Shown: piece by piece, positions 1-5,588 of the stretch
Numbering within the stretch: position 1 is the stretch's first letter
How the letters are laid out: the number at the start of each line of letters is the position of its first letter
Assembly (NCBI GenBank): GCA_030689795.1
Contig: JAUYEO010000294.1
Span: forward strand, 1 to 9,353
DNA length: 9,353 bases
Reading direction: 5' to 3'
Source of the DNA: Desulfobacterales bacterium
GTDB lineage: Bacteria; Desulfobacterota; Desulfobacteria; Desulfobacterales; RPRI01
Notes under the pieces: generated by a model
Database searches by the model: none
What the model saw: only the letters and a program-made list of their open reading frames with translations
Told to the model about the DNA's origin: nothing
Program-made: the position numbers and the translations under genes

Positions 1-401
1 TTCAGGTTGTTGCTGATCTGGCGCAAGACTTGGAACCTGTCTTTGCATCCAAAAACCAGCTGCGGCAGGTTTTCCTCAATATCATAGGCAACGCGCGCGA
101 TGCCATGTCCGAAGGGGGCACCCTTTCAGTTAAAACAACCTCCGACGGCGCCATTGTTGCTGTCGACATCAGCGATACGGGCATCGGCATCAAAGAAGAG
201 GATCTGGACAAAATCTTTGAAGCTTTCTTTACTACTAAAAGCAGTGTTAAAGGCGTGGGCCTTGGCCTATCGGTCTGTTACGGGTTCATCAAAGATCATA
301 ACGGCGACATCAAGGTAAGAAGTACCTGGGGCAGTGGAGCCACATTCACAATTATTCTTCCGGTTTATCAGGAGAACGCACATGATTCCGCTGCTGCTTA
401 A
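1..401 (+). CDS. Sensor histidine kinase, C-terminal ATPase domain (5' truncated by window edge)
   Basis: The reading frame is open from nt 3 to a TAA at 399-401, and the gene begins upstream of the window. The visible 132 residues are a HATPase_c domain. The N box (NIIGNARDAM) is at about nt 78-107, the G1 box (DTGIGI) at 174-191 and the G2 box (GVGLGLSV) at about 252-275. The ending, SGATFTIILPV plus a short tail, is typical of NtrB-like cytoplasmic kinase cores. The domain binds ATP and phosphorylates a histidine in the DHp domain, which is not visible here. The input domains are outside the window, so the signal is unknown. The next gene encodes a receiver-domain protein and is a possible partner, but 365 bp and a separate putative promoter lie between them, so a cognate pair is only an inference. 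Confidence 0.93.
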   Translation, partial: QVVADLAQDLEPVFASKNQLRQVFLNIIGNARDAMSEGGTLSVKTTSDGAIVAVDISDTGIGIKEEDLDKIFEAFFTTKSSVKGVGLGLSVCYGFIKDHNGDIKVRSTWGSGATFTIILPVYQENAHDSAAA

Positions 402-420
402 GCCGCCAACCGGATTAGTG

Positions 421-445
421 CCGCAGACCCATGGTCGGTTTTATT
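421..445 (+). terminator. Possible weak terminator after the kinase gene
   Basis: GACC (426-429), loop CAT, GGTC (433-436), then GG and TTTTATT (439-445). The stem is only 4 bp plus weak outer pairs, so this is a tentative call supported mainly by its position 20 nt after the kinase stop codon and by the T-rich tail. Confidence 0.3.
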
Positions 446-507
446 GCTTCCTTTTTCCTTTCCTGCAAAGCTACTTTTTGACTGTAAACCACCCTTTTGT
501 TGTTTTG

Positions 508-560
508 AACCGGAACAGCGAGCGCAATCTCCGCTGCTTGCGGCGGGGAATCTTCAAATA
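508..560 (+). repeat. Interspersed repeat, copy A (shortened)
   Basis: This copy matches 4782-4852 in the same orientation. Nt 508-533 match 4782-4807 at 24 of 26 positions. Nt 535-549 match 4828-4842 at 15 of 15. Nt 552-560 match 4844-4852 at 9 of 9. Copy A lacks about 19 nt present in copy B (4808-4827), and that extra segment is bordered by CCG in copy B. The CCGC/GCGG pair (531-534 with 540-543) can form a small hairpin. No transposase is linked, so the element looks like a small REP- or MITE-like repeat. Confidence 0.8.
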
Positions 561-593
561 GATTCGTTTTTCATCGATACCCCGATCATTTAA

Positions 594-618
594 TCTATAA
601 ATTCTATAATATCTATAT
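594..618 (+). promoter_or_regulatory. Putative operator block 1: three TCTATA units, 9-bp period
   Basis: TCTATA begins at 594, 603 and 612. The 25-bp block is identical to 703-727 except at one position. The head-to-tail, evenly spaced direct repeats fit binding by an oligomerising MerR/BldC-like HTH protein. The adjacent gene encodes a protein with such a domain, so autoregulation is inferred. Confidence 0.5.
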
Positions 619-702
619 TTTTAATCTAACTCAAATTCGAATAACATGCTGTTTTAACGGTATATTAAGTTTTTTATCTTTATTTCATTTTTTTCTTGCA
701 AT

Positions 703-727
703 TCTATAAATTCTATATTATCTATAT
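703..727 (+). promoter_or_regulatory. Putative operator block 2: three TCTATA units, 9-bp period
   Basis: TCTATA begins at 703, 712 and 721, so the block matches the one at 594-618 (24 of 25 bases) and lies exactly 109 bp downstream of it. It overlaps the spacer and -35 region of the TATAAT at 725-730, a position where bound protein would directly affect transcription of the HTH-receiver gene. Confidence 0.5.
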
Positions 728-730
728 AAT
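725..730 (+). promoter_or_regulatory. Candidate -10 box of the HTH-receiver gene
   Basis: A perfect TATAAT lies 36 nt before the ATG at 767. No good -35 hexamer sits 16-18 nt upstream; that region is occupied by TCTATA units, which would suit an activator-dependent or self-regulated promoter. AT-rich DNA yields chance TATAAT matches, and one also occurs at 605-610, so confidence is modest. Confidence 0.4.
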
Positions 731-766
731 TAACTGGCCTCTCTTCAACGAATAAAGGAGTTTACC

Positions 767-1339
767 ATGGAAGATGTCTTTACCGTAGCCCAGGCAGGCA
801 AATATTGTAATGTTTCAGCCAAGACCATTATCAACTGGATCGAGTCTGGACACATAGAAGCTTATAAGACCGTGGGTGGTCACCGGCGCATAAAAAAATC
901 GTCTCTGGGAATCTTTATGAGCAAGCAGGGTATTCCATTTCCGGAAGAAGAAGTGCCTGATACACGGAAACGAATCCTGGTAATTGACGACGACCCCATA
1001 ATCGTTGAAACAATCGTGCAGTCGCTGGAGGAAGATGAATTTGACTATGAGGTTATTTCCGCTTCCGACGGATTCGAAGCCGGTATCCAGGTCAACCACT
1101 TCAAACCTCACCTCCTGATTCTGGATATCATGATGCCGGACATCAAAGGCTATGAGGTTTGTCAGAAAGTGAAATCAAACCCGGATACCAAGGAAACCAA
1201 GATCATTGTCCTGTCTGCATATTTGGATGAAGCTAAATTTAAACAAATGAAGGATCACGGTGCAGATGTATGTTTCTCAAAGCCGTTGCCTTTGTCCCAA
1301 CTGAAAGAGGAAGTCGCCCGTTTATTGGGTTTGATTTGA
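767..1339 (+). CDS. Response regulator with N-terminal excisionase/MerR-like HTH and C-terminal receiver domain
   Basis: A 190-aa protein. Residues 4-50 form a helix-turn-helix of the HTH_17/excisionase/BldC type (FTVAQAGKYCNVSAKTIINW, then GHIEAYKTVGGHRRI), where GGHRRI is the usual wing motif. Residues 68-188 form a CheY-like receiver with the full set of phosphorylation residues: acidic pocket D74-D75, phospho-acceptor D120 in LILDIMMPD, Ser150 in VLSA and Lys172 in SKPLP. The order is the reverse of the common receiver-then-output layout. The ATG is supported by AAAGGAG at 754-760, 6 nt upstream. It probably acts as a phosphorylation-controlled DNA-binding protein on AT-rich sites, and two repeat blocks upstream (594-618, 703-727) are candidate targets. 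Whether it controls the downstream metF operon cannot be seen; no TCTATA block lies in the 1340-1418 gap. Confidence 0.9.
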   Translation: MEDVFTVAQAGKYCNVSAKTIINWIESGHIEAYKTVGGHRRIKKSSLGIFMSKQGIPFPEEEVPDTRKRILVIDDDPIIVETIVQSLEEDEFDYEVISASDGFEAGIQVNHFKPHLLILDIMMPDIKGYEVCQKVKSNPDTKETKIIVLSAYLDEAKFKQMKDHGADVCFSKPLPLSQLKEEVARLLGLI

Positions 1340-1389
1340 CCCCTCCGGTTTCGCAGCGGAGAGTCAGTTATCAGAAATTCCGGAGTGGG
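1340..1389 (+). other. Alternative hairpins in the leader of the metF operon
   Basis: CTCCG (1343-1347) can pair with CGGAG (1357-1361). Alternatively, CTCCGG (1343-1348) can pair with CCGGAG (1380-1385), extended by CCC (1340-1342) with GGG (1387-1389) across a single bulged T. The two pairings are mutually exclusive. No T-run follows, so this is not a standard intrinsic terminator. Confidence 0.3.
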
Positions 1390-1418
1390 CTTTACAGTCA
1401 ATCGTAAGGGAGATGCTT

Positions 1419-2294
1419 ATGAAATTAAAGGAAGCCTTAGCCAAAGGAAAGTTTGTGGTCACTTCAGAAATACAGTCGCCGATTGATGAAAACCCATTAG
1501 AGATAGTCGATAGTCTAAAACTGATTCGTGGGCGTGTGGACGGTGTATCCGTAACTGAAATCGAAATCGAAGGAATTGTCGGCGATACTATCAAAACGTG
1601 CGACATTTTAAAGCAAAATCGTTTCGAAGCCATCTATCAGACCACCACCCGACAGAAGAACAGATTGCAGCTGCAAAAAGACCTTTTAGGCGCCCATAAT
1701 GCCGGTGTGGAAAACCTGCTTGTTTTTACTGAAGACTACCGTATTACCGGAGACAGCCTGCAGGAAATGATGTTCTTTCATGTCGATTCCGGAAAGCTTT
1801 CGTCGGTGTTAGACCATCTGCGACAGGGCCAGACCGTTGACGGTAAGGTCCTCGAAACAAATGCTGAATTCGTTATCGGCGCAGGTGTTGAATCGGCCTG
1901 GGGCAAAAATGTACCTGAATTGGAAATGAAGGAAATGGAAGAAATGACCAATATCGGTACCGGATACTTTCTTACCACCCCGGTTTTTGACCTTGACCGG
2001 TTCGAGAAATTCCTGAAGCAGGCACAAACTTTTGGCGTACCGGTCATTGCCGAAGTACTGATCCTAAGAACAGCCGGCATGGGGCAGTTTTTAAATCGTC
2101 ATCTAAAATCCGGCCTGGTTCCCGATTGGGTAATCAAAAAGCTGTCCGGTGCACCGGACAAACAAAAAGCCAGTATTGAACTGTTTGCCGACATTGTTAA
2201 GGGGCTCAAGGATCTATGTCATGGAATTCACGTGATTTCCATCGGCGGAGAAGAAAAATTGCGCCACTATTTCGATGCGGCAAAGTTGAAATAA
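1419..2294 (+). CDS. metF: Methylenetetrahydrofolate reductase, MetF subunit
   Basis: A 291-aa flavoprotein of the MTHFR (TIM-barrel) family that reduces 5,10-methylene-THF to 5-methyl-THF, the last folate step of the Wood-Ljungdahl methyl branch. Family features include the N-terminal FVVTSEIQSP, whose Glu17 is expected to be the catalytic acid; VFTEDYRITGD, matching the flavin-contacting Asp region although GD is replaced by ED; and GTGYFLTTPVFDLDRFEKFL followed by GVPVIAEVLIL in the C-terminal half. An ATG at 1413 directly abuts the Shine-Dalgarno AAGGGAG (1406-1412), leaving no spacer, whereas the ATG at 1419 has a 6-nt spacer, so I choose 1419. It is short and lacks the zinc/Fe-S MetV part, which is encoded separately at the far end of the operon (8727 onward). 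The pairing MetF plus MetV is typical of acetogens and autotrophic sulfate reducers, where the electron donor is usually not simply NADH. Confidence 0.92.
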   Translation: MKLKEALAKGKFVVTSEIQSPIDENPLEIVDSLKLIRGRVDGVSVTEIEIEGIVGDTIKTCDILKQNRFEAIYQTTTRQKNRLQLQKDLLGAHNAGVENLLVFTEDYRITGDSLQEMMFFHVDSGKLSSVLDHLRQGQTVDGKVLETNAEFVIGAGVESAWGKNVPELEMKEMEEMTNIGTGYFLTTPVFDLDRFEKFLKQAQTFGVPVIAEVLILRTAGMGQFLNRHLKSGLVPDWVIKKLSGAPDKQKASIELFADIVKGLKDLCHGIHVISIGGEEKLRHYFDAAKLK

Positions 2295-2341
2295 CGTTCA
2301 CCGAAGATTTGTATCATGAGGAGATTGACTCAACCCCTGCC

Positions 2342-2348
2342 AAAGGAG
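2342..2348 (+). promoter_or_regulatory. Ribosome-binding site deciding a TTG start
   Basis: AAAGGAG lies 8 nt before TTG 2357-2359. The frame is open further upstream to an ATG at 2216, but that start would overlap metF by 79 nt and add a basic, unconserved N-terminus. The TTG start begins right at the ferredoxin-fold strand, as expected for the family. Confidence 0.75.
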
Positions 2349-2356
2349 TCGGTCAG

Positions 2357-5089
2357 TTGGAAACTATTGCGTTAACCATCAACGGGATACGTATAAATTG
2401 TCCGGCCGGAAATCGTCTGCTGGAGGCGGCTGAAAAAAACGGTATTCCTATTCCGCACCTTTGCAGCCATCCCAGTCTGCATCCGGTAGGCGCCTGCCGT
2501 TTATGTCTGGTGGAAGACGAAAAGACCGGCCGTCTTATGGCTGCCTGCGTCACACCGGCGGCACAAGACATGCAAATCCTCACACACACGCCTCGCATTG
2601 AGAGACACCGGCGTAATATCGTCCGGTTGATGATGGCCGAACATCCGGAGTCCTGCATTGTCTGCAACAAAGGAAACCGCTGCGAGCTTCGCGGTGTTGC
2701 CGCCCGATTGGGAATCGGCGCAACCAATCTTTACCCCATGCCAAACTACAAACAAATGGAGCAGGCCAATCCGTTCATTGTAATAGACCTCTCCAAATGC
2801 ATTCTCTGCGGAAAATGCATCCGTGCCGACCATGAACTGGTAGGTGCCGGAGCTATCGACTTCTACATGCGGGGTTTCAAATCACGCCCCGCTACTCTTC
2901 ATGACCTGCCTTTGGAACAATCGAACTGCACTTTCTGCGGCACGTGCATCTCCATGTGTCCCACCGGAGCCCTGTCACTAAAAGGCGACTATGCCGGAAC
3001 ACCCGAGCGTATCGCCCCGTCTGTTTGTGGATTCTGCGGAGTTGGATGCAGCCTCAGCCTGGGAATGGCCGGCGAAAAGATTGTTGAAGTGAATCCGGAT
3101 AAAAAATCCAATACAGTCAATGGCGCCACTCTTTGTGTGCGGGGCCATTTCGCCATGGATTTTCTAAACTCGAACGACCGCCTGGCCCAACCGCTTGTCC
3201 GCGAGAACGGCAACCTGATACCGCTCTCGTGGGATAAAGCGCTTGATCTTGTCGTCCGGAGGCTCTTTGAAATAAAAGCGACCAACGGCTCCCAAAGCAT
3301 TGCCTTTATCGGCTCCTCAAAATGTTCCAACGAAGAAAACTATCTGTTTCAAAAAATAGCCCGGGTCTTTTTAAAAACCAATAACATCGACAACGGCGGA
3401 TACCTTTTTGGCCGGCAGTTGCTGAGTATGGTCGAAAAACGGACCGATAAGGGCGGAAGATTCAACTTTTTCGCCGGTTCTCTTTCGGGTATCGAAAAAG
3501 CCGAGGTTATCATGGTTATCGGAGCAGATCCCTGTCATACGATTCCGGTGGCAAGCTATTATCTGAAAAGAGCAGCCGCAAAAGGCATTCCGATTTTATT
3601 GATTGAACCGCAGCATACGGAGCTTTCAAAGGATGCACGCATCATGCTTAATCCCATACCTGGCAGCGATCTGGCGCTGATCAATGCGCTTTCCGCCCTT
3701 CTATGCCGCCGGGGGAGTAGTGAAAATTCATTCATAGAGCGATTTACCAGGGGGTTTGGTTCGTACAGCCAGTCTTTGAATGCATTGGATCTGAATCAGG
3801 CCGCCTGTGACTCCGGTTTAAGTTTGGATGATATTGAAAAGGCCGCAGATCTCCTTGCGGGGAAAAAGATCACTTTTATGACAGGGCGTGGCATATCAAG
3901 ACAGAGGCAGGGCGGAAAAATCATGGATGCACTGCTCAATCTGGCCATGATGACCGGCAGCATAGGATATGCAGGCGCAGGATTTCATATAACGGCCGCG
4001 GAAAGCAACATGGTGGGAAGCTGGGATATGGGAACGGTGCCCGATGCTCTTCCAGGGCGTCGTCTTCTTTGTGAAGAAGAAACACAAAAAGAATGGGAGG
4101 CTGTCTGGGGGGTAGAACTCTCTCTTAAACCCGGTTTAAACATGTTGCAGATGATTGAGGCCGCTGAAAAGGGACTTTTAAAGGCGGTGTATATTATGGG
4201 AGAAAATCCTTTGCGGGCCCTTCAGGAACCGGAGCGTGTCCGAAAAGCCTTTGAACGCATCCCCTTTATCGTCTGTCAGGATATCCTGCAGACTGAAACG
4301 ACGGCCGCCGCGCACATCGTTTTGCCTGGTGCAGCCGTTGCGGAAAAAGAAGGAACATTCACTAATATGGAAGGGCGACTGCAGCAGTTTTTACCCGCGA
4401 TTTTACCTCCTGGTGATTCACGGTCGGATTTTGATATTTTATCCGCACTTTATCAAAAAATGAGTGGCTCACCGCACCCCCTTTTCCTTTCCGATATTCG
4501 CGAAGAAATCAGCCGGGTGCTGCCCATGCACACCGGTAACACACAAAGCAGTCATCTGGTCTGGATCAAGGATTTTGCTCAAAAAAATGAAGCCCGGGCC
4601 GATATATCCGGCTCTTCGATTGAACCGAAATTTTCAGATGTTTTCCCATTTAAAAGGGATACGCCCGACAGTGAATATCCATTTACGGTACTGCTTGGTT
4701 CCGACCGGTATCATTTGGGCAGCGGAACCCGCACAAGTCGATCGTACCGCATCGCCACATTCGAAAACAGCGCAAAAATTAAACCGAAACAGAGAGCGCA
4801 ATCTCCGCACAGTCTAAAATACCCCGATGCTTGCGGCGGGGAGCTTCAAATATCGCTTGCAGACGCAAAACGTCTGGCGCTGAAGGACGGCGACGCGGTG
4901 AGACTGACATCGAAATGGGGTGCGATCTCACGCGCGGTTCGCATCCAAAAAAGACTGTCGCAGGGTCTTGTCTATGTCCCCGGCGCCTATAACCATAATG
5001 ACGCCCGTTGCCTGATACCGCTGACACCGCTTTTTTCAGAAGAATCATCCGGATGGAATTATTGCCGTGTAAAAATGGAAAAAATATGA
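2357..5089 (+). CDS. Formate-dehydrogenase/NuoG-like iron-sulfur molybdopterin-family subunit, apparently lacking FDH catalytic residues
   Basis: A 910-aa protein when started at TTG 2357. Domains in order: NuoG-type [2Fe-2S] ferredoxin (C36, C47, C50, C64); His-Cys3 [4Fe-4S] site (H96, C100, C103, C109); two-cluster ferredoxin (C148, C151, C154 and C191, C194, C197, C201, with Asp158 where the eighth Cys is expected); the molybdopterin-oxidoreductase cluster (C224, C227, C231, C260); the large bis-MGD-type domain; and a C-terminal dinucleotide-binding domain (about 775 onward). NEENYLFQK (326-333) and TNNID (341-345) are FDH-like. However, the CHxP-type Sec/Cys-His motif that normally follows is replaced by NGGYLFGRQ, the CxKG Lys is Arg262, and the active-site Arg region reads FHITAAESN. 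No in-frame TGA exists. I infer an electron-transfer scaffold between the NuoEF-like subunits and MetFV; whether it binds a pterin or metal is unknown. A repeat lies in frame at about residues 809-832. Confidence 0.85.
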   Translation: METIALTINGIRINCPAGNRLLEAAEKNGIPIPHLCSHPSLHPVGACRLCLVEDEKTGRLMAACVTPAAQDMQILTHTPRIERHRRNIVRLMMAEHPESCIVCNKGNRCELRGVAARLGIGATNLYPMPNYKQMEQANPFIVIDLSKCILCGKCIRADHELVGAGAIDFYMRGFKSRPATLHDLPLEQSNCTFCGTCISMCPTGALSLKGDYAGTPERIAPSVCGFCGVGCSLSLGMAGEKIVEVNPDKKSNTVNGATLCVRGHFAMDFLNSNDRLAQPLVRENGNLIPLSWDKALDLVVRRLFEIKATNGSQSIAFIGSSKCSNEENYLFQKIARVFLKTNNIDNGGYLFGRQLLSMVEKRTDKGGRFNFFAGSLSGIEKAEVIMVIGADPCHTIPVASYYLKRAAAKGIPILLIEPQHTELSKDARIMLNPIPGSDLALINALSALLCRRGSSENSFIERFTRGFGSYSQSLNALDLNQAACDSGLSLDDIEKAADLLAGKKITFMTGRGISRQRQGGKIMDALLNLAMMTGSIGYAGAGFHITAAESNMVGSWDMGTVPDALPGRRLLCEEETQKEWEAVWGVELSLKPGLNMLQMIEAAEKGLLKAVYIMGENPLRALQEPERVRKAFERIPFIVCQDILQTETTAAAHIVLPGAAVAEKEGTFTNMEGRLQQFLPAILPPGDSRSDFDILSALYQKMSGSPHPLFLSDIREEISRVLPMHTGNTQSSHLVWIKDFAQKNEARADISGSSIEPKFSDVFPFKRDTPDSEYPFTVLLGSDRYHLGSGTRTSRSYRIATFENSAKIKPKQRAQSPHSLKYPDACGGELQISLADAKRLALKDGDAVRLTSKWGAISRAVRIQKRLSQGLVYVPGAYNHNDARCLIPLTPLFSEESSGWNYCRVKMEKI
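4782..4852 (+). repeat. Interspersed repeat, copy B, inside a coding region
   Basis: The longer copy of the repeat also found at 508-560, same orientation. Its extra segment contains CCCCG (4822-4826), which pairs with CGGGG (4837-4841) to make an imperfect hairpin around GATGCTTGCGG. It is read through in frame by the FDH-like gene, encoding a Lys/Gln/Ser/Pro-rich stretch between the TRTSRS motif and the conserved ISLADAKRL segment. Confidence 0.8.
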
Positions 5090-5102
5090 AAGGGAAACCG
5101 CC

Positions 5103-5588
5103 ATGGATCAGCAGGAAATCGACTGGGCAAAATTGACCGAGATCATCAATGCCCATCGTGACGACAAATGGGGTCTTATACCCATGCTGCAGAAAGTACA
5201 GGAAAAATTCGGTTACATTCCGCCTGAGGCCATTGCCCCTGTTGCGGAGGCCCTGCAGCTTCATCCCAGTCAAGTGCAGGGAGTGATCAGCTTTTACGCC
5301 GGTTTTACCATGAAACCCAAAGGACGCTGCGTGCTGAAGGTATGCCGCGGCACGGCCTGCCATGTCAAGGGCAGCCGCAGCATTCTCCGGGCAATGAAAA
5401 AAAATCTTAATCTTGAAGAGGGCGAAACAAGCGCCGATTATCAATTCACACTGGAAACGGTAGCCTGCCTCGGGGCATGTTTTCTGGCGCCGACCATGTT
5501 GGTGAACCACGACTATTACGGCAGACTGACACCCAACAAAATCAACAGCATCGTAGGAATCTATCGCAAGGACCAAAGTGATGGTTGA
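5103..5588 (+). CDS. NuoE-like [2Fe-2S] thioredoxin-fold subunit
   Basis: A 161-aa protein of the 24-kDa complex I subunit family (NuoE, HydC, HylC). The N-terminal helical part contains the usual LIPMLQKVQEKFGYIPPEA segment, and the thioredoxin-like domain holds the four [2Fe-2S] ligands C81, C86, C122 and C126 (spacing C-x4-C and C-x3-C, in VCRGTACH and CLGACFLAP). In related enzymes it sits on the NuoF-like flavoprotein and carries electrons near the FMN. The start is supported by AAGGGA (5090-5095), 7 nt before the ATG. It begins 13 nt after the FDH-like gene and overlaps the next gene by 8 nt, indicating translational coupling and a common complex. The family includes both NADH dehydrogenases and bifurcating hydrogenases or formate dehydrogenases; the sequence alone does not separate these. 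Confidence 0.93.
   Translation: MDQQEIDWAKLTEIINAHRDDKWGLIPMLQKVQEKFGYIPPEAIAPVAEALQLHPSQVQGVISFYAGFTMKPKGRCVLKVCRGTACHVKGSRSILRAMKKNLNLEEGETSADYQFTLETVACLGACFLAPTMLVNHDYYGRLTPNKINSIVGIYRKDQSDG

Larger units (their letters stand above)
402..766. other. 365-bp non-coding gap with repeat and AT-rich regulatory DNA
   Basis: No convincing gene is present. The left part (402-560) has ordinary base composition and ends in an interspersed repeat copy (508-560). From about 585 to 735 the sequence becomes extremely AT-rich, in sharp contrast with the coding regions. This part carries two near-identical 25-bp blocks with 9-bp-periodic TCTATA units. The right end has a TATAAT box and the ribosome-binding site of the HTH-receiver gene. 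Confidence 0.8.

Noticed and set aside
594..727. A short CRISPR array
   Set aside because: Only two copies of a low-complexity 25-bp block, 109 bp apart, without regular spacers or cas genes.
660..766. A sigma-54 promoter upstream of the HTH-receiver gene
   Set aside because: No TGGC-N8-TTGC type pair with correct spacing is present; TTGCA at 696-700 lacks a matching -24 element and TGGC at 735 lacks a -12 element.
2216..2356. A 47-residue N-terminal extension of the FDH-like protein from ATG 2216
   Set aside because: It overlaps metF by 79 nt, is rich in basic residues with no family similarity, and a well-spaced AAAGGAG supports TTG 2357 at the domain border.
3380..3440. A selenocysteine (in-frame TGA) active site of formate dehydrogenase
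   Set aside because: The whole frame has no internal TGA, and the expected position encodes no Cys either.
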